64,000 nt of DNA from Pantoea sp. 18069 (lineage in GTDB: Bacteria; Pseudomonadota; Gammaproteobacteria; Burkholderiales; Burkholderiaceae_C), in NCBI RefSeq assembly GCF_902706035.1, contig NZ_CACSJA010000022.1, positions 1-64,000 on the forward strand. The letters are read 5' to 3'. Under the pieces are notes generated by a model. It saw only the letters and a list, made by a program, of their open reading frames with translations. It was not told the DNA's origin and did no database searches. The stretch's first letter is position 1, and each line of letters starts with the position of its first letter. A program made the position numbers and the translations under genes. Below are positions 16,870 through 24,894 of this stretch, in pieces.

Positions 16870-18506
16870 ACGAACTACTGATCCAGATCCGCGCGCTTCT
16901 GGAGACCGGCATGCACGGCGTGGCCGCGCTGTGTGCGGTCGACGGCACGCTGGATGCCAAGCGCCTCGACCTGTACCAGCCGCTGTGCTACGAACTGGCG
17001 CTGGCGGCGGCGGAATTGCTGGCAGCGGAGAACGCAGTCGCCAAGACCGCAGCGCTCGAAGGGCTCGAGCCCGCCCTGGCCCGCCTGTTCGCAGCCGATG
17101 CGATCACGGCCGTGCTGGCCCGTCTCGAGACCGTGTTCAGCGATGCAGAACTCGATCCTGGCCCCCTCCATGCCGTGACCACGGGCCCGGAGCTCGCACG
17201 CTGGCGCAGGCAGGCCGCAAGCCATGCGGTAGTGGCGCAGATCGGCCGTGAAGTCGCGGGCTGCGACGCCGACATTGGCGCCGTGGCGCTCGACGAAGAC
17301 GCGGCGATGGCCCAAAGCGCCTTCCAGCGCTTTGCGGCCGACACCGTGGCACCCATGGCGGAGAAAATCCATCGCCACGACCTCACCGTGCCCGAGCCGC
17401 TGCTGCAGTCCATGCGCGAGATGGGCGTGTTCGGGCTGTCGATTCCCGAGTCCTTTGGCGGCACCGCGCCCGACGGCAAGGAGAACGCGCTGGTCATGAT
17501 CGCCGTGACCGAAGCGCTGTCCGAGGCGTCCCTGGCCGCGGCAGGCAGCCTGATCACGCGGCCCGAGATTCTCGCCCGCGCGCTGCTGGCCGGCGGCACG
17601 GCCGCGCAGAAGTCGCACTGGCTGCCGAAAATCGCCGCAGGCGAGCCGCTGTGCGCCATCGCCATCACCGAGCCCGACTTCGGCTCGGACGTGGCCTCGC
17701 TGTCGCTCAAGGCCACGCGCACCGAAGGCGGCTGGCTGCTCAACGGCGCCAAGACCTGGTGCACCTTCGCGGGCAAAGCCGGCCTGCTGATGGTGGTGGC
17801 ACGCACCGATCCCGACCGCACGCTGGGCCACCGCGGGCTGAGCCTGATGCTGGTCGAGAAACCCTCCTTCGACGGCCACGAGTTCACCCACGTGCAGCCG
17901 GGCGGCGGACGACTTTCGGGCAAGGCCATTGCGACCATTGGCTACCGCGGCATGCACTCGTTCGATCTGTCGTTCGAGGAGGTGTTCGTCGCCGACGACC
18001 ATCTGATCGGCGAGGCAGGCGGCATTGGCAAGGGCTTTTACTTCACCATGGCCGGCATGGTCGGCGGCCGCATGCAGACCTCGGCACGCGCCTGCGGCGT
18101 GATGCGTGCGGCGCTGCGCGCCGCCGTCAGCTACGCGGGCGACCGCAAAGTGTTTGGCGCGCCGTTGGGCGACTACACGCTGACCCAGGTCAAGCTGGCC
18201 CGCATGGCTGCCCGCCTGGCTGCCTGCCGCCGCCTCACCTATGCGGTGGGCGACATGCTCGAGGCCGGCCAGGGCCGCATGGAGGCAAGCCTCGTCAAGC
18301 TGTTCGCGTGCCGGTCGGCCGAGGCCGTCACGCGCGAAGCGCTGCAAATCCATGGCGGCATGGGCTACGCCGAGGAAACCGCCGTGAGCCGCTACTTCGT
18401 GGATGCCCGCGTGCTGTCCATCTTCGAGGGGGCCGAGGAAACACTGGCCCTCAAGGTTGTCGCCCGCAGCCTGCTGGAACAGGCGTTGGAGGCTGCAAAT
18501 GCTTGA
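16866..18506 (+). CDS. Long acyl-CoA dehydrogenase, methylsuccinyl-CoA dehydrogenase-like
   Basis: FAD-dependent acyl-CoA dehydrogenase of 546 residues with an N-terminal helical extension of about 135 residues before the standard fold. The extension, the block TIGYRGMHSFDLSFEEVFV and the C-terminal VSRYFVDARVLSIFEGAEET match my memory of methylsuccinyl-CoA dehydrogenase (Mcd) from the ethylmalonyl-CoA pathway. Other motifs are AITEPDFGSDVASL and QIHGGMGYAEE; the Glu of IFEGAEE sits at the catalytic base position. It would form mesaconyl-CoA. The start overlaps the previous stop, and the stop overlaps the next start by 8 bp. Another branched acyl-CoA dehydrogenase is the alternative. Confidence 0.8.
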   Translation: MNELLIQIRALLETGMHGVAALCAVDGTLDAKRLDLYQPLCYELALAAAELLAAENAVAKTAALEGLEPALARLFAADAITAVLARLETVFSDAELDPGPLHAVTTGPELARWRRQAASHAVVAQIGREVAGCDADIGAVALDEDAAMAQSAFQRFAADTVAPMAEKIHRHDLTVPEPLLQSMREMGVFGLSIPESFGGTAPDGKENALVMIAVTEALSEASLAAAGSLITRPEILARALLAGGTAAQKSHWLPKIAAGEPLCAIAITEPDFGSDVASLSLKATRTEGGWLLNGAKTWCTFAGKAGLLMVVARTDPDRTLGHRGLSLMLVEKPSFDGHEFTHVQPGGGRLSGKAIATIGYRGMHSFDLSFEEVFVADDHLIGEAGGIGKGFYFTMAGMVGGRMQTSARACGVMRAALRAAVSYAGDRKVFGAPLGDYTLTQVKLARMAARLAACRRLTYAVGDMLEAGQGRMEASLVKLFACRSAEAVTREALQIHGGMGYAEETAVSRYFVDARVLSIFEGAEETLALKVVARSLLEQALEAANA

Positions 18507-19728
18507 TGCCCCGCTTCACGTGCTCAAGGGCCTGCGCATCGTCGAGGCCTCGGCCTTCGTGGCCGCACCGCTGTGCGGCATGACGCTTGCCCAGTTCGGT
18601 GCCGACGTGATCCGCATCGACCCGCCCGGTGGCGGCCTCGACTACCGGCGCTGGCCGGTGACCGCGAACGACACCAGCCTCTTCTGGGTCGGGCTCAACA
18701 AGTCCAAGCGCTCGGTGGTCATCGATTTCACCCAGCCCGAAGGCCGCGAGCTCGCCATGGCGCTGATCTGCGCGCCTGGCGAGGACGCGGGCATGCTGCT
18801 GACCAATTTCCCGCCGCGCGGATTCCTGTCGTATGAAGACCTCAGCGCACGCCGCCCTGACCTGATCCAGCTCACGCTGTCGGGGGACAGGCATGGCGGG
18901 TCGGCAGTGGACTACACCGTCAATCCGCGGCTGGGCCTGCCTGCGCTCACCGGCCCCGAGGACACGCAGCAGCCGATCAACCATGTGCTGCCCGCCTGGG
19001 ATATAGGCACGGGCTACATGGCCGCCATGGGCATCCTGGCAGCCGAACGGCACCGGCGCACGACAGGTCAGGGCCAGCATGTGAAACTGGCGCTCGAGGA
19101 CGTGGCGCTGTCTATCGTCGGGCACCTGGGCTTCATCGCCGAGGCCGAGCAAGGCGTGGCGCGCGCGCGGGCCGGCAACGAGCTCTATGGTGCCTTCGGT
19201 CGCGACTTCATCTGCGCCGATGGCGAACGCGTGATGATCGTGGGCCTCACCGGCAAGCAATGGCGCTCGCTGTGCCAGGCCACGTCGATTGAATCGGCCG
19301 TAAGCGCATTGGCTGCGCGCCTGGGACTGGACCTGGACCAGGAAGGCAACCGCTTTCGGGCGCGCGCCGAGATCGCCGCGCTGGTCGCGCCCTGGGTGGC
19401 GGCGCGGCCCCTGGCGCAGGTAGCGCAAACCTTCAATCAACGCGGTGTGTGCTGGAGCGTCTATCAGACGGTGCAGCAGTTGGTGCAGTCCGACCCGGCC
19501 TGCTCTCCGGACAACCCTATGTTCGCGCATGTCGACCAGCCCGGCGTAGGCCGCAGCCTGGCGGCGGGCCTGCCGCTGGATTTCTCGGGCATAGAACGCG
19601 CCGCGCCGCGCCCCGCGCCGGCACTCGGCGGCCACACGGCCGAGGTGCTGTCGGAAGTGCTGGGCATAGACAGCGCCGCGTTCGGTCGCCTGCTCGCGCG
19701 TGGCATCGTGCGCCAGGGCGACGCATGA
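18499..19728 (+). CDS. CaiB/BaiF (class III) CoA-transferase
   Basis: Family III CoA-transferase of 409 residues. The N-terminal block LKGLRIVEASAFVAAPLCGM, QFGADVIRIDPPGGG and GLNKSKRSVVIDF are diagnostic. The catalytic Asp is probably Asp-138 in AVDYTVNPRLGLP, and DIGTGYMAAMGILAA follows. Such enzymes move CoA between carboxylic acids and include succinyl-CoA:mesaconate/itaconate-type transferases and mesaconyl-CoA C1-C4 transferase. The last would fit between the Mcd-like dehydrogenase and the hydratase at 23233. It overlaps both neighbours, so translation is coupled. Confidence 0.87.
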   Translation: MLDAPLHVLKGLRIVEASAFVAAPLCGMTLAQFGADVIRIDPPGGGLDYRRWPVTANDTSLFWVGLNKSKRSVVIDFTQPEGRELAMALICAPGEDAGMLLTNFPPRGFLSYEDLSARRPDLIQLTLSGDRHGGSAVDYTVNPRLGLPALTGPEDTQQPINHVLPAWDIGTGYMAAMGILAAERHRRTTGQGQHVKLALEDVALSIVGHLGFIAEAEQGVARARAGNELYGAFGRDFICADGERVMIVGLTGKQWRSLCQATSIESAVSALAARLGLDLDQEGNRFRARAEIAALVAPWVAARPLAQVAQTFNQRGVCWSVYQTVQQLVQSDPACSPDNPMFAHVDQPGVGRSLAAGLPLDFSGIERAAPRPAPALGGHTAEVLSEVLGIDSAAFGRLLARGIVRQGDA

Positions 19729-20972
19729 GTGCAGCCATGACCGACGTGGCGGCCATCGATTTCGCGCGCTGGCTGCGCCCGGGCGACACCGTGCTCTGGG
19801 GCCAGGCCAATGCCGAGCCGCGCACATTGACGCGCGCCCTGGTCGCGCAACGCCATGCATTGGCGCGCCTGCGTCTGGTGCTTGGCATCGACTTGTCGCG
19901 CACGCTGCAGCCCGAGCACGCCGATGCCTTCGACTTTGCGAGCTATTGCGGCGCCGGCGGCAACCGGGCGCTGGCCGGTGCGGGAGTGCTCGACATCCTG
20001 CCCTGCTCCTACTCCCAGCTTCCTGCACTTCTGCGCCAAGGCTCGCTCAAGGTGGACGTGGTGCTGCTGCAAGTGTCCATGCCCGACGCCCAAGGCCGCT
20101 ACAGCCTGGGCCTGGCCAACGACCTGCTGATTGCCGCACTGGACAGCGCACGGGTCGTCATCGCCGAATGCCATCCCGATGTGCCCTGGACGCACGGCGC
20201 GCGCACCTTGGCGGCCGATGATTTCGACCTGCTGGTCCATGCGGCCGAGCCGCCCCTCGAAAACCTGCCTGCCCCATCCTGCGCCATAAGCGCTGCCATC
20301 GCGCGCAATGTGGCGCAATGGATCGACGATGGCGCCACGCTGCAGCTGGGCCTGGGCGCCATCCCCGACGCAGTGCTTGCGCTGCTGGGCGACCGGCGCG
20401 ACCTGGGCCTGCACTCGGGCGTGATCGGCGACGGTGTGGTCGACCTGTTCGAACGCGGCGTGCTCACCAATGCCCGCAAGTCCATCGATGCCGGCACAGG
20501 CATTGCGGGCGTGCTGATGGGCAGCCAGCGCCTGTACCGTTTCGCCCACCGCAACCCGGCCCTGCAGCTGCGCGGCAGCGACTACACGCACGCAGCCGAC
20601 GTGCTGCGCCGCATCGACCGCTTCGTCGCCATCAACTCCGCGATCGAAGTCGACCTGAGCGGGCAGGTCAATGCCGAGGTGGCGGGCGGCAACTACGTGG
20701 GCGCCGTCGGTGGCGCGCCTGACTTCATCCGCGCGGCCCAGGCCAGCCAGGGCGGTGCGTCCATCATCGCCCTGCCCGCGACCGCGGGCGCGCGCAGCCG
20801 TATCGTGGTCAGGCTGTCGGGCCCGGTGAGCACGCCGCGCTGCGATGCCGGTATCTTTGTCACCGAGCACGGTATTGCGGATCTGCGCGGACTGGGACTC
20901 GAGCAGCGCCGCCAGCGGCTGCTCGACATCGCCGCGCCCGAGCACCGCGCCGCGCTCGAAGCACAGGCCTGA
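19725..20972 (+). CDS. Acetyl-CoA hydrolase/class I CoA-transferase family protein
   Basis: Class I CoA-transferase of the acetyl-CoA hydrolase/4-hydroxybutyrate CoA-transferase type, 415 residues. The nucleophilic Glu is Glu-308 in INSAIEVDLSGQVNAE. Other blocks are LGLGAIPDAVLALL, LHSGVIGDGVVDLFERGVLT and FVTEHGIADLRGLG. Yersinia RipA, an itaconate CoA-transferase, belongs to this family, which fits the C5-dicarboxylate reading of the cluster. The start overlaps the previous stop by ATGA. It ends the rightward operon, 8 bp from the convergent LysR gene. Confidence 0.85.
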   Translation: MSAAMTDVAAIDFARWLRPGDTVLWGQANAEPRTLTRALVAQRHALARLRLVLGIDLSRTLQPEHADAFDFASYCGAGGNRALAGAGVLDILPCSYSQLPALLRQGSLKVDVVLLQVSMPDAQGRYSLGLANDLLIAALDSARVVIAECHPDVPWTHGARTLAADDFDLLVHAAEPPLENLPAPSCAISAAIARNVAQWIDDGATLQLGLGAIPDAVLALLGDRRDLGLHSGVIGDGVVDLFERGVLTNARKSIDAGTGIAGVLMGSQRLYRFAHRNPALQLRGSDYTHAADVLRRIDRFVAINSAIEVDLSGQVNAEVAGGNYVGAVGGAPDFIRAAQASQGGASIIALPATAGARSRIVVRLSGPVSTPRCDAGIFVTEHGIADLRGLGLEQRRQRLLDIAAPEHRAALEAQA

Positions 20973-20980
20973 AGCGCCAG

Positions 20981-21952
20981 TCAGCCCGCCACCGTCGCCG
21001 ACCTGCCTGGCCACAGCCCGCGCTGCACGACGCTCATGATCTCGGCGTAGACAAAGTCATGCATGAGCTGCACGTTGCGCAAGCGCAATTGCTCGCGCGT
21101 GCTGACCAGGCTCAAGCCCAGCGACATGCCCTTTTCAGCCAGCGGCACGGCCATCAAGCGGCCGGCGGCGACGTCGTCGACCACGCTGCCAAGCGACAGG
21201 ACGGTGTAGCCCGTGCCTTGCAGCGCCATCGCCCGCAGCAGATTGACGGTGGTGGCTTCGTAGACCGGGCGCAGCGACAGGCCGATCTCGGCAAATGCAT
21301 CCTCCAGCAAGACCCGGATGCTTTGCTGACCGCTGGGCAGGACCAGGGGCAGGTTTGCCAGGTCGCTCAAGGTTGCGCTCTTGAGACTCCTGAGCTGCTC
21401 GTTGGGCACGCCAACCAGGTACAGCTTTTCCATGAACAGCGGTGTACAGACCAGTTCGCTGTCCGGATCCGGGTCGTAGCAGACAGCCAGCGAAAGCTCG
21501 CGCGTGAGCAGCCGCGCGCACAGCACGCGGCTGTCGGCATCCACCATGTTGACGTGCAACTTCGGCCAGCGCGAGGCGACCACCGGCAGCAGGTGCGGCA
21601 CCATCACCAGGCCCGCCAGATGGGTGACGCCAATCGATATCGTTCCCGAGATCACCTGCGCGGAATGCGCGATCTCTTCACGCAGCTGCGCGAGCTGCAG
21701 CAACACGCCCGGCGCCTTGGAGGCCAGAATTTCACCCGCTTGTGTCAGCTCGCAGCCACGGTTGGAGCGCAGGAACAGGCGCACACCCAGTTGCTCCTCC
21801 AGGCGACTCACCTTGCGCGTGATCACCGGCTGGGAGGTGTTGAGCCGGTCGGCGGCGCGCGAAAAATTGCGCATCTGCGCGACCCAGCAAAATACGGTCA
21901 GCAGGTCGGTGTCGAGCACCTCGGCGTTGGCCGGCAGTGAAAAATCAGTCAT
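20981..21952 (-). CDS. LysR-family transcriptional regulator
   Basis: LysR-type regulator of 323 residues. The HTH spans residues 17-77 (DLLTVFCWVAQMRNFSRAADRLNTSQPVITRKVSRLEEQLG, written here across two helices) and is followed by the effector-binding domain (SGTISIGVTHLAGLVMVP onward). I chose MTDFSLPANAEV at 21952. It faces the operon end rather than its promoter and has a long non-coding region upstream. It is the nearest regulator to both the CoA-catabolic operon and the lyase/hydratase pair, so control of one or both is plausible but unproven. Confidence 0.85.
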   Translation of the reverse strand: MTDFSLPANAEVLDTDLLTVFCWVAQMRNFSRAADRLNTSQPVITRKVSRLEEQLGVRLFLRSNRGCELTQAGEILASKAPGVLLQLAQLREEIAHSAQVISGTISIGVTHLAGLVMVPHLLPVVASRWPKLHVNMVDADSRVLCARLLTRELSLAVCYDPDPDSELVCTPLFMEKLYLVGVPNEQLRSLKSATLSDLANLPLVLPSGQQSIRVLLEDAFAEIGLSLRPVYEATTVNLLRAMALQGTGYTVLSLGSVVDDVAAGRLMAVPLAEKGMSLGLSLVSTREQLRLRNVQLMHDFVYAEIMSVVQRGLWPGRSATVAG

Positions 21953-22601
21953 GCACTCTCGCTCAATGGTCTGGTGTCTCGTATGTCTCCTGCGCGATGG
22001 TAGCCGTGCCCGGCCCCCTATGCAGTGCATGGACACCGGCTGCCAGACAAAAGCATCACTTTTGATCCATCCCCTCGACGGGCCACAGATGCGGCTTGCC
22101 CGAGCGTGGGAATCGACAGGTGCCGCGATGCAGCCGCAAGGCATCCGGTCGCGCCGGCCAAATCAGCAGCGCCTGCAGTTCGGCGCCGATTGCGAGCAGT
22201 CTAGGAAAAGCGCATGCAGGGCCGCAATGGCCACCACGACATGGGGCGGTGGCGGCTCGGACATATCAAGGGTTAACAAGCATTGCCTGCGCGCCTGCCG
22301 CTTTGGCCGTTCACCAGGCCAGGCGAAATGTGCGCCTGGGCGCGGCAGACGCGCACCGCCTGGACTGCGCCATCGCAATCCGTATTGCTGCCTTGTTCAG
22401 CGCAGCAGTCCACACACGGCGGGGCGCTCACCGGGCACACAGCAGCGATGAATGGCCTGCTCTCAAAAGACCGGCCCTTCGATCCTTCGACGGGCTCAGG
22501 ACTCAGGGAGAATGGTGGTTGAGGGCGCGGTGGAAAACGCCGTCTTGCCCAGGGCGAACGGGAAACAAAGCGCTTGTCCGGGCCAAGAACGTGTTCACGT
22601 T
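21953..22601. other. Non-coding region with dispersed repeat motif
   Basis: This 649-bp gap follows the LysR start. Open readings across it have no family features and I regard them as chance in GC-rich DNA. The first 60 bp should hold the LysR promoter. At 22473-22520 lies a CTTCGACGGGCTCAGGA-type motif common between genes in many proteobacteria. Nothing else recognisable is present. Confidence 0.5.
22473..22520. repeat. Dispersed intergenic repeat of the CCTTCGAC-GGCTCAGG type
   Basis: The stretch CCTTCGACGGGCTCAGGACT followed by CAGGGAGAATGG matches a short motif I know as a frequent intergenic repeat in Gram-negative genomes (core CCTTCGACAGGCTCAGG). Only one copy is in this window, so copy number must be tested genome-wide. 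Confidence 0.4.
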
Positions 22602-23231
22602 CTAAGCGCAATGCACGCGCTCGCCGCGCGCCAGCAGCCGTCGGGCCTGCAGCACCACGGGCAAATCCACCATGCGCCCGTCGACCTGCACGGCCGCACC
22701 TTGGGAGGCAGCGTCGGCCGCAATGACGCGGCGCGCCCGGTCCATCTCGGCCGCGGTCGGGGCCAGCACCTCGTGCACGATGTCCACCTGGCGCGGATGT
22801 ATGCACAGCTTGGCGCCAAAACCCAGACGCAGTGCGCGCCGGGTGTCCTGGCGCAGGCGCTCGTCGTCCTGGATTGCCACCGTCACGCCATCCACCGCGG
22901 TCGCCAGGCGCTGCAGGCGCGTGGCCATGGCCACCGCAAAGCGCAGCGGCATCAGTTCCGCCTCGTCTTGCGCGCACTGCATGCCGGTATCGGCCATGAA
23001 GTCGATATGGCCGACAACCAGGCGCAGCACACCGCCTACGGCGGCGATCTCGGACAATGCGCTCCAACCGGCTGCGCTTTCGATCAGCGGCAAAAGGGCC
23101 GCGGCCGGCAATTGCGCATGCACCGCACGCAACGCGGCTGCCGATTCGACTTTTGCCACCATCACGCCAGCGAGCGCGGGCAGCGCTGCCAGCCATTGCA
23201 GGTCTTCCTGGCCCTGCGGCTGCTGGAGCAC
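22602..23231 (-). CDS. CitE/HpcH-HpaI-type CoA-ester lyase, N-terminally truncated
   Basis: Citrate-lyase-beta-like protein of only 209 residues, while family members usually have 270-300. It starts with GTG at 23231, 1 nt after the hydratase stop, and enters the fold at LAGVMVAKVESAAAL. The typical first 70-80 residues (RSxLFVPG and the first barrel strands) are absent. Metal-ligand blocks remain: Glu in PLIESAAGW and Asp in VGHIDFMADTGM. GFGAKLCIHPRQVDIVH matches the family C-terminus. The expected role is citramalyl-CoA or malyl-CoA cleavage, using the product of the adjacent hydratase. The truncation makes activity doubtful. Confidence 0.75.
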   Translation of the reverse strand: MLQQPQGQEDLQWLAALPALAGVMVAKVESAAALRAVHAQLPAAALLPLIESAAGWSALSEIAAVGGVLRLVVGHIDFMADTGMQCAQDEAELMPLRFAVAMATRLQRLATAVDGVTVAIQDDERLRQDTRRALRLGFGAKLCIHPRQVDIVHEVLAPTAAEMDRARRVIAADAASQGAAVQVDGRMVDLPVVLQARRLLARGERVHCA

Positions 23232-23232
23232 C

Positions 23233-24084
23233 TCAAGACAAGGTCGCAGCAGCCTGCATGGCCAGGTTGCCTTCCTCGTCCTGTGCCCACAGCGTCACGG
23301 TATGGGAGTCATCCTGGCGGCCACACACCATGAACGGCGCGTTGTCCAGCAGCGGGCGCATGGCCCGGAAATTGAACACCTTGACCCGGGCCTGCGGCAG
23401 TTCGCGGCGCAGCAGGTCCAGCAGCAGCGTGGCAATCAGAGGCCCGTGCACGACCAGGCCCGCATAGCCTTCGACCTCGGTCACATAGGGCCGGTCGTAG
23501 TGAATGCGGTGGCCGTTGAAGGTCAGCGCCGAATAGCGAAACAGCAGCAAGGCATCTGGCACCAGGCGGCGCGACCAGTGGGCATCAGCCAGGGCGGCAG
23601 CACCGGCCGGCGCAGGCTCGTGCGCAGACGGCATGTCGCGGTAGACGATGTCCTGCTCTTCGGCAACGGCCAGCACGCCACCGGCGCGGATTTCATGCCG
23701 CAGGTTGACAAACACCAGCGGCCCGGTGCGGCCCTGCTTCATGCGCACGTCCAGGATACGCGAATTGCGCGCCAGTTCCTGGCCCGCTCGCAACGGCTGG
23801 TGGAACTCGACGCGGCTGCCGGCCCACATGCGCCGCGGCAGTTCCACCGGCGGCAAAAAGCCACCGCGCAGCGGATGGCCATCGGCGCCGTGCTGTGACT
23901 GCCGCGCGGTGGGCAGGAAATACAGCCAGTGCCACAGGGGCGGCAGCGCATCGCCGGCCTGCGGGGGTGGGTCCTGCCGGTCCAGCGTGGCGCTGAGCGC
24001 GCGCAGCGGCGCAAGCGTTGCAGTGTCGGCCAGGCTGTCGGTACGGCCTATCCAGCCGCGTAGAAAGTCGATGTCTAACGCCAT
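23233..24084 (-). CDS. FAS1-like/MaoC-type dehydratase (mesaconyl-C4-CoA hydratase-like)
   Basis: Hot-dog-fold protein of 283 residues with a FAS1_DH-type N-terminal half (DIDFLRGWIGRTDSLAD, WLYFLPTARQSQHGADGHP) and a MaoC-like C-terminal half (ALTFNGHRIHYDRPY and GYAGLVVHGPLIATLLLDLL, with the hydratase His and Asp/Tyr region). This two-half layout is typical of mesaconyl-C4-CoA hydratases, which make citramalyl-CoA from mesaconyl-CoA or itaconyl-CoA-type substrates. The CitE-like lyase gene follows by 1 nt, which is the expected next step. I chose the ATG at 24084. Confidence 0.8.
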   Translation of the reverse strand: MALDIDFLRGWIGRTDSLADTATLAPLRALSATLDRQDPPPQAGDALPPLWHWLYFLPTARQSQHGADGHPLRGGFLPPVELPRRMWAGSRVEFHQPLRAGQELARNSRILDVRMKQGRTGPLVFVNLRHEIRAGGVLAVAEEQDIVYRDMPSAHEPAPAGAAALADAHWSRRLVPDALLLFRYSALTFNGHRIHYDRPYVTEVEGYAGLVVHGPLIATLLLDLLRRELPQARVKVFNFRAMRPLLDNAPFMVCGRQDDSHTVTLWAQDEEGNLAMQAAATLS

Positions 24085-24894
24085 GATTGCCTGAGTCTCC
24101 AAGGGTGGGCAGCTCAAGGTCTGCTCAATGGAGGCAATTCTGAATAGAAAGCAGCTGTCTGGGAAATACTGATATGACATGCACACCATAAGAATATTGG
24201 TGAGCCAAGCGCACCTTGCGAAACACCCCTGCCTCGCAATCTGGCCACGGTGACCACTTCTGTCCGCGCGATGGAGGCATGCGCATGCACCGGCTTGCCG
24301 AGGTCCATGGGGCTTGCATCCTCGCCCGCACTTCCTCCAGGCACCGCGCAAGGACAGAACGCATGACCTTGATGGATCGAAGACATTTGCTGTGTAGGAT
24401 TACAGCCCGCTTCATGACCGGGCACACTGTCGTGCCGCGACGGTGGGCTGCTTCGGCTCCCAGCCAGTCGCGCGCACCGACACCGGTCACATTCAAGCCA
24501 TGAGGCGGTCATGCCCCCTATGCGGCATTGGACCGGGTTGTCGCAGAGCGTGCGGCCAGCCACGATGAATGAATGGAGTCAGGCGCGCCCGGTATCGCAG
24601 TCCGGTGTACGCGCAAGGCTGACCACCAGGCATGTCCGGATCCCGTCCCGGTTCGGTGATCTGCTGAAGCTGCGGCCTGACGGCCGTACCAGCGAATGCC
24701 GCCGGCACCGCATTCTTCAAGTGCTTGCCCCGGGGTCAGCGCATGAAGACGGCGGGCTTTTTCAGGACCTGGCTTGTGCACGCCAGCCAGAACAGGTTGT
24801 CGATCATTGATCGAAAGTGCTCTGGAGAGGGCGCCGAGCCGTGCGCAGTTTTCTTTCCATTCAAACCGATTCGCCAACGAGACGGAGTATGCTC
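24085..24894. other. Long non-coding region upstream of mqo
   Basis: The 810 bp between the hydratase start and mqo hold no convincing gene. The left 120 bp are more AT-rich and should carry the hydratase promoter. One copy of a 41-bp repeat lies at 24294-24334; its partner is downstream of mqo. A lone CTGT-N8-ACAG match at 24390-24405 resembles a LexA box but has no gene at a sensible distance. Confidence 0.5.
24294..24334 (+). repeat. Direct repeat copy 1 flanking mqo
   Basis: 41 bp that match 26677-26717 at about 35 positions without gaps. The identical core GGGCTTGCATCCTCGCC is at 24310-24326 and at 26693-26709. It lies in the same orientation as the downstream copy. Confidence 0.6.

Noticed and set aside
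22096..22605. A 169-residue open reading in the gap before the CitE-like gene
   Set aside because: It lacks a ribosome site and family features and crosses a repeat motif; probably chance.
24390..24405. A CTGT-N8-ACAG match that resembles a LexA box
   Set aside because: It is single, nearly 500 bp from mqo and 300 bp from the hydratase start, and about one chance match per window is expected.
24511..24810. A 99-residue open reading upstream of mqo
   Set aside because: No ribosome site, and its composition is unlike the proteins around it.
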